A stretch of DNA of 64,000 nt from CAVXGU01 sp963761615. Its GTDB lineage: Bacteria; Acidobacteriota; Vicinamibacteria; Vicinamibacterales; CAVVIG01. How positions within the stretch are numbered: the first letter of the stretch is position 1; the number at the start of each line of letters is the position of its first letter. The stretch is from contig CAVXGU010000004.1 in NCBI GenBank assembly GCA_963761615.1, positions 744,001 through 808,000 of the forward strand, in the 5' to 3' direction. Below the pieces are notes generated by a model that had not been told where the DNA came from, did no database searches, and saw only the letters and a program-made list of their open reading frames with translations. A program made the position numbers and the translations under genes. Shown here piece by piece: positions 1 to 8,741 of the stretch.

Positions 1-76
1 ACGGGGCGGCGCGCGCCCGAATGCGCGGGCGTCGGGCTGGGCGCGGAGGCGGTCGGCACCCGGTCTTGCGTCCTCG

Positions 77-1084
77 CTATTGCGACGCCGACGGGGTGGC
101 CGTCTGCGCCGCCTCCTGCAGCATGTCGGGCGGGAACGTGATCCCGAGGGTCTTCGCCACGTCCTGGTTCAGGACGAGTTTCTTGACGGCCACTTCCTGG
201 AACGGGATGTCCTTCGGGCTCTCGCCGCGCAGGACGCGCGCCAGGACCTTCGCGGCGCCGCGGCCCGTTTCGTACCAGCCGATCCCCACGGCAACCAGCG
301 CACCGCGGCTCGTGAACTCCGGGTCGTTGATGATGAGCGGCAGCTTGGCGTCGCGCGCGGCCTTGGCGATGCCGTCGAAGCCCTGGAGGGCCGTGTTGTC
401 GCCGGTGACCCACATGGCCTGAATGCCGCGCTGGGTGAGCACCTGCGCGGCCTGGAAGACCTCGTTGGTCCCGGTGATCGCGACCTCCTGCAACTGGATG
501 CCGGCCTTTTCGAACAGCGGCCGGGCCGTGCTGATGACCTTGACCGAGTTGGCTTCCGACGTGTTGTACAAGGTGCCGACCGACGTGACGTTCGGAATGA
601 GCTTCTTGATCGTGTCCACGGTCTCCGCGACGGGCGGGAACGAGCCGACGCCGGTGACGAACGGCAGGTGGTCGGTCGCGCTCTTGCCCGCCCCGGCCGC
701 GATCGGGTCGTAGACGTAGGTGAAGACGACCGGTTTCCGCTTCGCGACGGCCACGGCCGCCGAGAGCACCGGCGTGGTCATCGTGACGATGACGTCGACG
801 TCCGATCCGTCGAAATTCTGGATGAGCATCGGAATGTTGGAGATCTCGCCCTGCGCGTGGGCGCGGCGGACTTCCAGGTTCTTGCCTTCCTCGAATCCCT
901 CGTCCTTGAGGCCGTCGAACAGGCCCTTCATGCAGGCATCGGCGCCCTCTTCGGGGGCGAAGTACACGAGGCCGATCTTGTGGGCCATCGCCGGGGCTTT
1001 CGGCCCGCCGCTGCACGCGGCGGCGAGTGCGGTCGTGAGGGCCAGGGTCGCGATCAGGAATGTTCTGCGGGGTGTGCTCGTCAT
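77..1084 (-). CDS. ABC transporter substrate-binding lipoprotein (ABC_sub_bind/TrpX-like)
   Basis: Predicted periplasmic binding lipoprotein of the ABC_sub_bind family, whose members feed small molecules such as aromatic amino acids to an ABC importer. The 335-residue product opens with a signal peptide ending in a lipobox, with the lipidated Cys at residue 24 (LAAAC). It then shows the family pattern KIGLVYF...GLKDEGFEEGKN. The ATG at 1084 is chosen because it sits directly before the signal peptide; the frame stays open further upstream without protein-like sequence. No permease or ATPase gene is visible, and they may lie off the left edge. It is divergent from the secreted cupin gene. The substrate cannot be read from the sequence. 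Confidence 0.85.
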   Translation of the reverse strand: MTSTPRRTFLIATLALTTALAAACSGGPKAPAMAHKIGLVYFAPEEGADACMKGLFDGLKDEGFEEGKNLEVRRAHAQGEISNIPMLIQNFDGSDVDVIVTMTTPVLSAAVAVAKRKPVVFTYVYDPIAAGAGKSATDHLPFVTGVGSFPPVAETVDTIKKLIPNVTSVGTLYNTSEANSVKVISTARPLFEKAGIQLQEVAITGTNEVFQAAQVLTQRGIQAMWVTGDNTALQGFDGIAKAARDAKLPLIINDPEFTSRGALVAVGIGWYETGRGAAKVLARVLRGESPKDIPFQEVAVKKLVLNQDVAKTLGITFPPDMLQEAAQTATPSASQ

Positions 1085-1266
1085 CTCGTCATTCTCATCA
1101 GGTGGTCGAAGGGGGACCGTCGCCGCCGATTCGCGCGGATCGATACGGCGCCGGGCCGGCGGCACGAGCATAACGGATCGGCGTCGCGATGGCCACAGGA
1201 AGGCGGGACGCACGCCGCCATCCGGTGTATAACTGCCCCGGCTTCAACCGACTCAAGGAGGTCCGC

Positions 1267-1992
1267 ATGAACCGGAATACGATCACCGCCGCGGTCATCG
1301 TCTCGGCCGTCGTCGCCTACGGCGCGTTGACCAGCGCGCAGGCGCCGGCGCAGGCCCCCGCCGCGCAGGCCGCCGTACCGCCGCCGGAGGCACCGATCCA
1401 GCCTGGCGACGCGCCGTACTACGCGTTCGATATCTCGAAGGCGGATATCGACTACGTGCTGAAGAACGCGCCCCCGAGCCCGCCCGATCGCCAACTGCGC
1501 GTCGTGGACATGGGCAAGTACAATCTCGGCGTCGGCATCATCCACCGTGGGCCGACCAACGACAAGCCGGGCGATCCGGTGCCGGTGCTGTGGCACGATT
1601 ACACGCCGGAGATCTACTACATCGTCTCGGGATCCGGGACGCTGACGACGGGCGGCGTCATCCTGAACCAGCGTCCGGGCCGGGGCGTGCCCAACACGAT
1701 GAACGGCCCCGGCGGCAGCGGCATTGCCGGCCCCGGCGCCTTCAGCCGCAAGGTGTCGGCCGGCGACATCATCATCATTCCCAACAAGGTCGCGCACGGC
1801 TGGAGCGGCGTGACCGATCACGTCGACTATCTGAGCTTCCGGCCGGATCCCGATCGCGTGCTGCCGGCCGGCTGGGTGTACCCGCTGTTGATGCGGGAAC
1901 CGCCGACCGAAGTGCCGACGCCGGGCGTGGGCCGCGGCGGCCGTGGCGGCGCGCCGGCTCGCGGCGGGGCGCCCGCCGGGCCGGGTCAGTAG
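1267..1992 (+). CDS. secreted cupin-domain protein
   Basis: A 241-residue exported protein with an N-terminal signal peptide (MNRNTITAAVIV...SAQA), an Ala/Pro-rich linker and one cupin beta-barrel around residues 100-200. The barrel shows the paired motifs HDYTPEIYYIVSGSG and GDIIIIPNKVAHGWSG, whose His/Glu residues could hold a metal. The C-terminus is a low-complexity RGGRGG/GGAP tail. A strong ribosome site AAGGAGG at 1256-1262 fixes the ATG at 1267. A perfect 15-bp hairpin follows the stop. The enzymatic role is unknown; cupins of this kind range from isomerases to binding proteins. Confidence 0.8.
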   Translation: MNRNTITAAVIVSAVVAYGALTSAQAPAQAPAAQAAVPPPEAPIQPGDAPYYAFDISKADIDYVLKNAPPSPPDRQLRVVDMGKYNLGVGIIHRGPTNDKPGDPVPVLWHDYTPEIYYIVSGSGTLTTGGVILNQRPGRGVPNTMNGPGGSGIAGPGAFSRKVSAGDIIIIPNKVAHGWSGVTDHVDYLSFRPDPDRVLPAGWVYPLLMREPPTEVPTPGVGRGGRGGAPARGGAPAGPGQ

Positions 1993-2017
1993 CGCGACTC
2001 GCCAGCGCGAGACGTCG

Positions 2018-2052
2018 CCACGAAGGCGCGAAGCCCGTTCGCGCCTTCGTGG
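2018..2052 (+). terminator. 15-bp perfect hairpin after the cupin gene
   Basis: A perfect inverted repeat has 15-bp arms at 2018-2032 and 2038-2052 around a 5-base GCCCG loop, 26 bases after the cupin stop. There is no T-tract, so it could act as a non-canonical terminator or an RNA-stabilising hairpin before the next gene at 2079. Confidence 0.55.
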
Positions 2053-2078
2053 TGCGCTTCCGCAGGCGCGGAGGCCAT

Positions 2079-3029
2079 ATGGCCACCGAAGAGGAACGCG
2101 GCGCGGCGGCAGAGCAGGTCAGGCGGATCGACGAGGCATTCCGCCGGGGCGATCTGGACCTGCTCCGCGCCGCCGTCGACGACCCGTCGCTCGTGCCGAA
2201 CGGCCGGATGCCCGTGGCGATCGGCTCGTGCCTCACCTACGCCATCTATCACAGCCCGCTGGCGTTCATCCGTACGCTCCTGACGATGGGTGCCGACCCG
2301 AACGCGGTGGCGGAAGACGGATTCCCTCCGGTCATCGCCGCGTTGACGTGCTCGCGCGGCGCCTCGGGGAGGGCGTCGCGCGCGGACGTGAGCGACGTGC
2401 TCCGGCTGCTGCTGGAGTATGGCGCGGATCCCGACCAGCGGGGCATCAACGACGGCACGGCGCTGCACACGGCCGTCGCCGAGCGGAACCTGCTCGCCGT
2501 GCAGATCCTGCTCGACGCAGGAGCCCATCCTGACTTGCGGACGCGAATCGACGAGTGCGAGACGCCGGAAGAGATGGCGGCCGCGGCCGGATTGATCGAC
2601 TTCGCCGGGCTGCTCGCGCGGAAAGGTCGCCCTCGGCGGCGCCGGCTGCGGTCCGGTCTGACGCTGCTCCTCGACGTGCCCGGCGCCGGGGCGGAGATGC
2701 ACCGGCAGCAGCGCTACCTGGTGCGGCTGCGCCTGTGGCTCGGCCAGGGGGAGCCGGTCCGCTGGCGGAACGCCTGGGGACCGGTCGGCGCGGCGCGGCT
2801 CGAAGACGACGGGCGCGTGCTCGTCACCGAGATCCGGATCGACCGCGGGTCGCTCGTGAACGGTCTGTTCTACGGCGTCGACGGCATGCGCGTCGGCGGG
2901 ACGCGGCGCCTCGAGATGGCGCCGCACCTGGCGTACGGCGAACGCGGCGTGCCGGGCGTCATTCCGCCCGGCGCCACGCTCATCGCCGAGCTTTCCGTCC
3001 TCGAGGCCTGCCCGTCCAATCGCGCGTGA
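2079..3029 (+). CDS. ankyrin-repeat protein fused to an FKBP-type peptidyl-prolyl isomerase domain
   Basis: A 316-residue protein with no obvious signal peptide. Residues about 10-190 hold ankyrin repeats (for example LTMGADPNAVAEDGFPPVIAAL, then LLEYGADPDQRGINDGTALHTAV and LLDAGAHPDLRT). Residues about 200-316 end in an FKBP-like module: VNGLFYGVDGMRVGGTRRLEMAPHLAYGERGVPG followed by IPPGATLIAELSVLEA. Ankyrin stacks bind proteins and FKBPs catalyse prolyl cis-trans isomerisation, so the fusion suggests a chaperone with its own client-binding arm. ATG 2079 is the first start after the hairpin. FKBP activity is inferred from the conserved C-terminal block; the front half of the FKBP domain is divergent. 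Confidence 0.75.
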   Translation: MATEEERGAAAEQVRRIDEAFRRGDLDLLRAAVDDPSLVPNGRMPVAIGSCLTYAIYHSPLAFIRTLLTMGADPNAVAEDGFPPVIAALTCSRGASGRASRADVSDVLRLLLEYGADPDQRGINDGTALHTAVAERNLLAVQILLDAGAHPDLRTRIDECETPEEMAAAAGLIDFAGLLARKGRPRRRRLRSGLTLLLDVPGAGAEMHRQQRYLVRLRLWLGQGEPVRWRNAWGPVGAARLEDDGRVLVTEIRIDRGSLVNGLFYGVDGMRVGGTRRLEMAPHLAYGERGVPGVIPPGATLIAELSVLEACPSNRA

Positions 3030-3050
3030 GGAAGCCCGGCCAGCGTCGCC

Positions 3051-3887
3051 TCAGACCACCGCCCGGAAGGCCCGGACGAGCGCCTCGGCGGCGGCGGGAT
3101 CGACGGGCGCTCCCGCGAGGCCGCCGCGGCGGGCGGCGCTCGCGGCGATTGCCCCGTCCAGGTGCGGCACGAGCGTCGCGCAATTCGCCGGCGTGAGGCC
3201 GCTGCCCAGGAACAGGGGCGCACCCTCGACCGCGCTTCTCACACGCGACAGGTCCTCTCCGACAGGAGGCGAGCCGGTGGCCGCTCCGGACACGATGATC
3301 GCGTCCGCCAGCCCGCGTTCGAGGGTATCGAGCGCGGCGCGCTCCAGCGGCTCGTTCGCGAGCGGCGTTCCGTGTTTGACGTGCACGTCGGCGAGGATCG
3401 CCACCGGCCGGTCGCTCCCCGGGCCCAGGTCGAGCGCGGCGCGGAGGCGCAGGGTGGCAGCCGCCCGTCCCTCGATCAGACCCTGATCGGTGAGCATGAC
3501 GCCCGTGTGGACGTTCACGCGAACGAAGCGCGCGCCCGCGGCGAGCGCACACGCGAGCGCGGCGTGGGCATCGTTGCGCAGGATGTTGACCCCGATGGGG
3601 GCGCCGCCCGCCACGTCGACCACCGCGCGCGTGATCCGCGTCATCACCGCCAGCGTTTCGGCAGGCACGGCGTCCTTGAAGAACGGTGCGTCCCCGTAGT
3701 TCTCGACGATGAGGGCGTCGAAGCCCGCCGCGAGCAGGGCGCCGGCGTCCTGCTCGGCGCGTCGCACCAGGACGTCGAGTGAAGGCTGTCCGTGCGCGAA
3801 CCACTCCGGGCTGCCCGGAAGAGCAGGGAGGTGGACCACACCCACCAGGGCCCGTCTGTCCGCCGGAAACGGGAGTCGAACGCGCAT
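3051..3887 (-). CDS. BtpA/SgcQ family protein
   Basis: A 278-residue soluble protein with the signature of the BtpA/SgcQ family, a TIM-barrel group named after the cyanobacterial photosystem I biogenesis factor but widespread in non-photosynthetic bacteria, where its role is unclear. Visible blocks are VGVVHLPALPGSPEW near the N-terminus, DALIVENYGDAPF, GVNILRNDAHAALA, RFVRVNVHTG and the C-terminal glycine-rich SGLTPANC. The length matches the family. The neighbours give no metabolic context. A repeat element with two palindromes lies just upstream (3910-4007). A nucleoside or sugar phosphate role is possible but not shown. Confidence 0.85.
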   Translation of the reverse strand: MRVRLPFPADRRALVGVVHLPALPGSPEWFAHGQPSLDVLVRRAEQDAGALLAAGFDALIVENYGDAPFFKDAVPAETLAVMTRITRAVVDVAGGAPIGVNILRNDAHAALACALAAGARFVRVNVHTGVMLTDQGLIEGRAAATLRLRAALDLGPGSDRPVAILADVHVKHGTPLANEPLERAALDTLERGLADAIIVSGAATGSPPVGEDLSRVRSAVEGAPLFLGSGLTPANCATLVPHLDGAIAASAARRGGLAGAPVDPAAAEALVRAFRAVV

Positions 3888-3909
3888 CGTCGCCTTCCTC
3901 CTCGAGAGT

Positions 3910-4007
3910 GGTTTTCGTTTCGCGGTGGCGGCCGACCTTCAGGTCGGCTTCGCATCGGCGGACCTGAAGGTCCGCGGCGACACCGATCTCGGGGCGACAG
4001 CGATCTC
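3910..4007. repeat. dispersed palindromic repeat, copy A (two REP-like palindromes plus 2 x 17-bp units)
   Basis: It contains palindrome CCGACCTTCAGGTCGG at 3932-3947 and palindrome GCGGACCTGAAGGTCCGC at 3958-3975, followed by two 17-bp units at 3974-3990 and 3991-4007. The whole block of about 100 bp recurs in inverted orientation at 15250-15380. It fills the gap between the BtpA-family gene and the PAP2 gene. Confidence 0.8.
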
Positions 4008-4042
4008 GAAAGCGCTGTGCTGGACGCGCCGGGCCGGCGGCG

Positions 4043-4813
4043 TCATCGGCGCGACACGATCACGGCGAACCCGCCCGGTGCCAGGGAGGGCGCCACGGTC
4101 CACGGTCGAGGGCGGTGACCCGCGACGGCCCGGCCCGAGACCGTCCCGACCGCCGCGCCGAACACGACGTCGCTCAGAAAGTGATGGTTGCTCCGGATCC
4201 GCGACCACCCGACGAAGCCCGCGACCGCATACCCGGCCGCGCCCGCGATCCAGCCGAAGTGGGACTGGATCACCGCCGCGGTCGCGAACGTGTCTGAGGT
4301 GTGGCCCGACGGAAACGAATGCGAACCGCCGTCCGGCCGCCGCCGATCGACGGACACCTTGAGGGCAGTCGTGAGCACGCCGTCGAGGACCTGCGCCCGG
4401 ATCAGGTCGCTTCCGAGGTCGGCGAGTTCGCCACGGCCGGCGATCCGCCCGGCGGCCCACAGCGTGACGGCGCCTCCGGCCTGCGTGAAGCCGTTGCCGA
4501 TCGCATTGCCGATGCCCGGATACGACGCCGACGGCTGCCGCTGGACCCACGCTGCCACGGGGGCGTCTCGCGGGTGCACGAGCGCGGCCGAGCCGCCGCC
4601 GATCAACAGGACGGCCCAGGCGTCCTTGTCGTCGAGCGCGCGGAGATCGTGTCCGAGATTCTGGAAAATGTGCGTGACCGGTCGATCGCCCGCCGTCGGT
4701 CGGGCCGTGGACTGACCGGCGACCGGCGCCGTCGGCCGGGTCGGGGCCGGGGCGCCGCCGGCCGGGAAGGACGGGACGGCCAGCGCGCCGGCGAGGATCC
4801 ACGCGGTGATCAT
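4043..4813 (-). CDS. PAP2-superfamily phosphatase
   Basis: A 256-residue exported or membrane-associated acid phosphatase of the PAP2 (phosphatidic acid phosphatase type 2) superfamily. All three signature motifs are present: KVSVDRRRP (KX6RP-like), SFPSGHTSD (PSGH) and SNHHFLSDVVFG (SRX5HX3D-like, where the second His is the usual nucleophile). A signal peptide or anchor, MITAWILAGALAVPSF, starts at 4813. It is the third gene of a minus-strand operon, 6 bases after the heme-binding gene. Likely substrates are lipid phosphates or undecaprenyl pyrophosphate; which one is not determined. Confidence 0.88.
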   Translation of the reverse strand: MITAWILAGALAVPSFPAGGAPAPTRPTAPVAGQSTARPTAGDRPVTHIFQNLGHDLRALDDKDAWAVLLIGGGSAALVHPRDAPVAAWVQRQPSASYPGIGNAIGNGFTQAGGAVTLWAAGRIAGRGELADLGSDLIRAQVLDGVLTTALKVSVDRRRPDGGSHSFPSGHTSDTFATAAVIQSHFGWIAGAAGYAVAGFVGWSRIRSNHHFLSDVVFGAAVGTVSGRAVAGHRPRPWTVAPSLAPGGFAVIVSRR

Positions 4814-4819
4814 GGGCGC

Positions 4820-5293
4820 CTATCGTGTCCGCTCGACGGGGGGATCCTGACGGAACGTCGCCCGGAGCCCGTCGAGCAACTGCGTCTTCTCGACCGGCGT
4901 CAGCCGGGCGAGTGGGTGCGCGATGACGTAGTTCCAGACCGGCATGTCGCCGTCGCTCACTGCCTTCTCGACATCGGCGAACGTTTCACGCTGCGGCTTG
5001 TCCCACTCGGAGAAGTTCAGGTGCCGGCGGCCGCTCGTGACGTGGTCCACCACGAGGAACGACGCCGGGGCGACGTGGCTGTACCACGGCCACCGCGTGA
5101 GGTTGCTGTGGCAGTCGAAGCACGCGCGCTCGGCCAGGGCGCGGGTGGCCGGCGAGTCCCATCGGACCTCGCGCGTGACCGGCGGGTTGGTCCGCGCGAG
5201 CGGCACGAACTGTGCTGCGACGAGGAGGGCAATCAGGACCAGGCCCGCGCGCTTCAGCAGGCGCTTCGTGAATGGGGAGAGAGTCCACGACAT
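4820..5293 (-). CDS. heme-binding domain protein (single CXXCH), membrane-anchored
   Basis: A 157-residue protein with an N-terminal membrane anchor (residues about 13-31) and one periplasmic c-type heme motif, ACFDCHSN. The rest (PWYSHVAPASFLVVDHVTSGRRHLNFSEW, then MPVWNYVIAHPLARLT) matches the small haem-binding-domain family. These proteins carry one covalent heme and are thought to handle electron transfer, though partners are mostly unknown. ATG 5293 follows the stop of the upstream VC0807-like gene by only 2 bases, so the pair is almost certainly co-transcribed. Heme attachment would need the cytochrome c maturation machinery, which is not in the window. Confidence 0.82.
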   Translation of the reverse strand: MSWTLSPFTKRLLKRAGLVLIALLVAAQFVPLARTNPPVTREVRWDSPATRALAERACFDCHSNLTRWPWYSHVAPASFLVVDHVTSGRRHLNFSEWDKPQRETFADVEKAVSDGDMPVWNYVIAHPLARLTPVEKTQLLDGLRATFRQDPPVERTR

Positions 5294-5295
5294 GG

Positions 5296-6012
5296 TTACG
5301 GCTCCGCCGAGTGCGCCGGGCTTGCCGTCTGCGCCGCGGACCGGCCGCGCCGGCTCTGGCGCCGCGCGTAGGCGAGCGTCCAGGCGATCAGCCCGATCGT
5401 AATACCGTTGAACACGAACGGCGAAATCGCGAGGACCGCGGCCACGGAAAGCGTCCACACCATGAGCACGCGCAGGAGGAATTCGCCCGTCCACCCGACA
5501 GCCCAGACGACGGTCATGATACGGAAGGTGCGGCGCGCGCCCGGGTACTGCCAGAGCGCGTCGAACTGCGCGAGCTTCGCGGCATCGTCGCCTGCACTGA
5601 ACTGCCGGCCGATGTAGAAGAGCAGCGGCCGCGGCCACGCGAGCGACGTCAGGCACACGACGCCGAGCGCCCCGGTGACGAAGGATTCCCGGATGAGCAG
5701 CAGTTTCGGATCGCCGCCGACCAGGATCGCGACGACGCTGACCGCGACGCCGGTGAGCACGACGGCCCCGATGATGTCGACGTGCCGCTTGCGCGCGACC
5801 GTCACCAGTCCGTTGACCACCGGAAACACCGCGCTGACGCTCAGGATGGCCACCTCGGAGAGCCCCGGCGCGTAGGCCTTGAGCAGCACGTAGGTCAGAA
5901 AGGGCAGGAGCCCGTCGACGACGAGGCTCGGGAGGGCGCTGCGAAGCGAGGGCCCGCCGGCCGCCGCGTCGGCCGGCGCTGCGTGCGGGGCAGGGCGCGC
6001 GGGCGTGGTCAT
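5296..6012 (-). CDS. VC0807-family integral membrane protein
   Basis: A 238-residue hydrophobic protein with about six predicted membrane segments starting at LRSALPSLVVDGLLPFLTYVLLKAY, and the conserved block PVVNGLVTVARKRHVDIIGAVVLTGV. This pattern resembles the VC0807 family of uncharacterised inner-membrane proteins, related to intracellular septation protein A. It is the first gene of the operon continuing with the heme-binding and PAP2 genes. ATG 6012 is preferred because it begins the short cytoplasmic tail. Function is unknown; family membership is moderately certain. Confidence 0.65.
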   Translation of the reverse strand: MTTPARPAPHAAPADAAAGGPSLRSALPSLVVDGLLPFLTYVLLKAYAPGLSEVAILSVSAVFPVVNGLVTVARKRHVDIIGAVVLTGVAVSVVAILVGGDPKLLLIRESFVTGALGVVCLTSLAWPRPLLFYIGRQFSAGDDAAKLAQFDALWQYPGARRTFRIMTVVWAVGWTGEFLLRVLMVWTLSVAAVLAISPFVFNGITIGLIAWTLAYARRQSRRGRSAAQTASPAHSAEP

Positions 6013-6069
6013 GCGAGAGGCGAGACTACCATCACACCACGGTGATGACGACGTGCAATCTGGGCTATA

Positions 6070-6798
6070 GTGAGCGACCCGGTGAGCAGACACGCCTGGA
6101 TCGCACTGCTGGCCATCGCGGCGGCCGCCTGCGGCGGCGGGAACGGCCCGACATCGCCCACGGCCTCGCTCATCCTGAAGGGGACCGTCTCCGATCGCGT
6201 CACCGGCAACGCCATCGCAGGAGCGAGGGTGTCGCTCGACGATGGAGGGAGTTCGACGCGGTACGACACGACCGGCAATGATGGCACGTATGCCTTCCAG
6301 GGGCTGGGGCACGTCACGGTCAGCGTCCAGGCGACCGCACTCAGCTACGACTCGCTATCGAAGACCGTCACGCTCCAGTCGGACCAGACGCTCCCGTTTC
6401 AACTCGTGCCCGTGGCCAGGCTGCAGGGCAAATGGGCGGGCGCAGCCCAACTGCCGGACGTCGGCGGCGCTGTGCCCGCGGTGGTGGAGTGGGACATCTT
6501 TCTGAGCCTGACGCAGACCGACGACTTCGTGAGCGGGTACTGGCAAATGGACCGCCCGGGGGAGATCAAGGCGTTCGGATCGCTCGGCGGCCACGTCACG
6601 TCGGCGTCCTTCGACGGGGTGTTCGATTACAACACGATGACGCCGCGCTGTGCGGGGATCCAGAACATCGCGGGACCCATCACAGACGACAGCATTACGT
6701 TGACCACGTACGAGGACGTGGAGGCCTGCCCCGAGTGGCCACAGCACGTCACCGTCACGGCGACCCGCTATGTCGCCGGCACGACGAGCGGGCAGTAG
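6070..6798 (+). CDS. lipoprotein with carboxypeptidase-regulatory-like beta domain
   Basis: A 242-residue predicted lipoprotein. The GTG start at 6070 leads into a signal peptide with a lipobox (IALLAIAAAAC, followed by GGGN). Residues about 35-115 form a carboxypeptidase-regulatory-like Ig fold (LKGTVSDRVTGNAIAGARVSLDDGG...TGNDGTYAFQGL). The C-terminal part is a beta-rich domain with several Cys residues and no family I recognise. Such proteins are abundant in Acidobacteriota and probably act at the outer face of the cell. A shared bidirectional hairpin terminator follows. A second in-frame GTG at 6082 is an alternative start. Confidence 0.75.
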   Translation: MSDPVSRHAWIALLAIAAAACGGGNGPTSPTASLILKGTVSDRVTGNAIAGARVSLDDGGSSTRYDTTGNDGTYAFQGLGHVTVSVQATALSYDSLSKTVTLQSDQTLPFQLVPVARLQGKWAGAAQLPDVGGAVPAVVEWDIFLSLTQTDDFVSGYWQMDRPGEIKAFGSLGGHVTSASFDGVFDYNTMTPRCAGIQNIAGPITDDSITLTTYEDVEACPEWPQHVTVTATRYVAGTTSGQ

Positions 6799-6806
6799 CC
6801 CGTCAT

Positions 6807-6832
6807 CGGGCAGGCGCCGCGGCGCCTGCCCG
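6807..6832. terminator. bidirectional hairpin between convergent genes
   Basis: A perfect 12-bp inverted repeat (6807-6818 with 6821-6832) has a 2-base loop. It lies 9 bases after the lipoprotein stop and 5 bases from the convergent cyclase stop, so it could terminate both transcripts. No long T-run is seen. Confidence 0.6.
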
Positions 6833-6836
6833 AACG

Positions 6837-7646
6837 CTACGGCAGGATCGCGAACGCGCGGGCGGGGAAGCCGAGACCGTCTCGGACCTTCGGCCAGGTG
6901 ACGACGATGAGCGCGCCGGTCGGCGGGACCTTGTCGAGATTGGCCATGACCTCGATCTGGTAGTGGCCGTGCTGCAGGATGTAGGTCTCCGAGTCCATCT
7001 TCGGCGTCGTGTCGGTGTCCATCGCCTCGTGGCCCGTCGCCGTCACCCCGCGCTGCTCGTAGAGGAACTTGATCGTCTCGAACGCCCAGCCCGGAAAGGG
7101 ACTGCGCTTGAAGCGCTCCGGGTCCGTGTCCCAGTCCTTGTACATGTCCGTGCGCAGCGCGACGAACGAGCCGACGGGCACGCGCCCGTGCTGCCGCTCC
7201 CACGCGCGCAGGTCGTCGAGCGAGAACGCGTGGTTCGGATCGCGCGCAAGGTAAGGCGTGTCGTCGAGCACGACGAGCGGCAGGATCATCTCCTTCAGCG
7301 GGATCCGGTCCAGTGTCGCGCCGCTCTCGGCGAAGTGCGCCGGCGGATCGACATGGGTGCCGTACTGGCCGACGAGCTGGTACACGGTGGTCCGGAAGCC
7401 GTCCTTCGCGATGGTGTAGGGCTCGTGCGTCGCGGGGTCGGCCGCCGGCGTGAAGGTCGCCTGGCCGAAGCCGGCCCAGACGGGCGTGTCGGGTGCGAAG
7501 CTGTGCGTCAGGTCGACGAACGTCCTGGACGCGATCGTGCGGTACGCCTGCGCGAGGTCGGGTCGGCTGCTGCAGGCCGTGACGGCCAGCGCGATCAGAC
7601 CGACCGCGCCGGCCGCGAGGGTGTGCGGTCGCCCGCTGCGCGCCAC
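6837..7646 (-). CDS. cyclase-family (kynurenine formamidase-like) hydrolase, lipoprotein
   Basis: A 269-residue protein of the cyclase/KynB-like metal hydrolase family. The diagnostic metal-binding motif GTHVDPPAHF is present, with FVDLTHSFAPDTPVW near the start and FVALRTDMYKDWD after it. The N-terminus is a signal peptide with a lipobox (ALAVTACSS), so the enzyme is exported and lipid-anchored rather than the cytosolic kynurenine formamidase. Secreted members of this family are common in environmental bacteria and their substrates are unknown. The NHL propeller gene stops 10 bases upstream, so the two may be one operon. Confidence 0.85.
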   Translation of the reverse strand: MARSGRPHTLAAGAVGLIALAVTACSSRPDLAQAYRTIASRTFVDLTHSFAPDTPVWAGFGQATFTPAADPATHEPYTIAKDGFRTTVYQLVGQYGTHVDPPAHFAESGATLDRIPLKEMILPLVVLDDTPYLARDPNHAFSLDDLRAWERQHGRVPVGSFVALRTDMYKDWDTDPERFKRSPFPGWAFETIKFLYEQRGVTATGHEAMDTDTTPKMDSETYILQHGHYQIEVMANLDKVPPTGALIVVTWPKVRDGLGFPARAFAILP

Positions 7647-7656
7647 CCGGACGTCC

Positions 7657-8607
7657 TCAGTTCTTCACGATCTTGCGGACGTTGGCGCCCGTGACGAGGT
7701 CGCCGATCTTGCCGGGCAGGGTTTCCGCCCCGTAGATGGCCCCGTCGGGTCCGACCGTCAGACCCTCGGCGAGCGTGAGCCCCTCGATCTTCGTCCTGAT
7801 CGACCCGTCCTTGGCGCTGCCGATGAAGATGGCCTTCTTGTCCTGCCAGTCCGTCACGTACAGCGTGTCGTCGGGCTCGATGAAGAGGCCGCTCGCCTCG
7901 CCGAACTGCGTCCACTGGTCGATGAAGTTGCCGTCCTGGTCGAAGATCTGGATCCGCTTGTTCGAACGGTCGGCGACGAGCACCCGCCCCTGCGAGTCGA
8001 TGACGATCGAGTGCGGCAGGTTGAACTCGCCCGGCGCGCTGCCTTTCTTGCCCCACGCCTTGATGAACTTGCCGTCCTTCGAGTACTTCACGACCCGGCT
8101 GTTCACGTGGCCGTCGGCCACGAAGATGTCGCCGTTGGGCGCGACCGCCACGTCGGTCGGCCCGTTGAACGTGTACGGTCCGTCGCCGGAGACGCCCTTG
8201 GTGCCGATGGTCATCAGGACCTTGCTGCCGTCACCGCTCATCTTGTAGACCATCTGGCCGTTGCCGTTGGCGGCCCGACCGTCGGTGAGCCAGAGATTGC
8301 CGTCGCGATCGAAGCGCAGGCCGTGCGGCCACACGAACCGGCCGTCCCCCCACATCTTGATCACCTTGCCCTGAGGCGTCAGCTCGACGACGGGCGGGTC
8401 CGCGCGGCGGAACGCGAAGATGATGCCTTTTGGATTGACCGAGAGGTTGGGCACTTCACCCCACTTCATCCCGTTCGGCAGCCGGCCCCAGTCCGGCACG
8501 GCATGGTAGGACGATTCGGCGGCCACGACCGGGCGGCCCACGACGCCCAGCCAGACGAGGACGGCAACGCTGCCGACGATCGAGAGGAATGCCGCAGATC
8601 GCTTCAT
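7657..8607 (-). CDS. secreted NHL-repeat six-bladed beta-propeller protein
   Basis: A 316-residue exported protein with NHL repeats, for example [40 protein letters not shown] and [26 protein letters not shown]. These predict a six-bladed propeller similar to the peptidyl-alpha-hydroxyglycine alpha-amidating lyase group. The start at 8607 is supported by an AGGAG ribosome site upstream and by the signal peptide [20 protein letters not shown]. Propellers of this sort bind ligands or act as lyases; no catalytic set can be assigned here. It lies immediately upstream of the cyclase-family gene in the same direction. Confidence 0.82.
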   Translation of the reverse strand: MKRSAAFLSIVGSVAVLVWLGVVGRPVVAAESSYHAVPDWGRLPNGMKWGEVPNLSVNPKGIIFAFRRADPPVVELTPQGKVIKMWGDGRFVWPHGLRFDRDGNLWLTDGRAANGNGQMVYKMSGDGSKVLMTIGTKGVSGDGPYTFNGPTDVAVAPNGDIFVADGHVNSRVVKYSKDGKFIKAWGKKGSAPGEFNLPHSIVIDSQGRVLVADRSNKRIQIFDQDGNFIDQWTQFGEASGLFIEPDDTLYVTDWQDKKAIFIGSAKDGSIRTKIEGLTLAEGLTVGPDGAIYGAETLPGKIGDLVTGANVRKIVKN

Positions 8608-8741
8608 GAGTCTTCTCCTGGTATTCGTCGTTCGCACGGGCGGGCACCGCGCCCGGCACAGTGTAAGCGAGAAGCCCCCACGGCGGCAGGGGGCACGTTG
8701 TCACGGGATATCACCGCCGGGCGGAGGCGCCCGCCGCGGTC

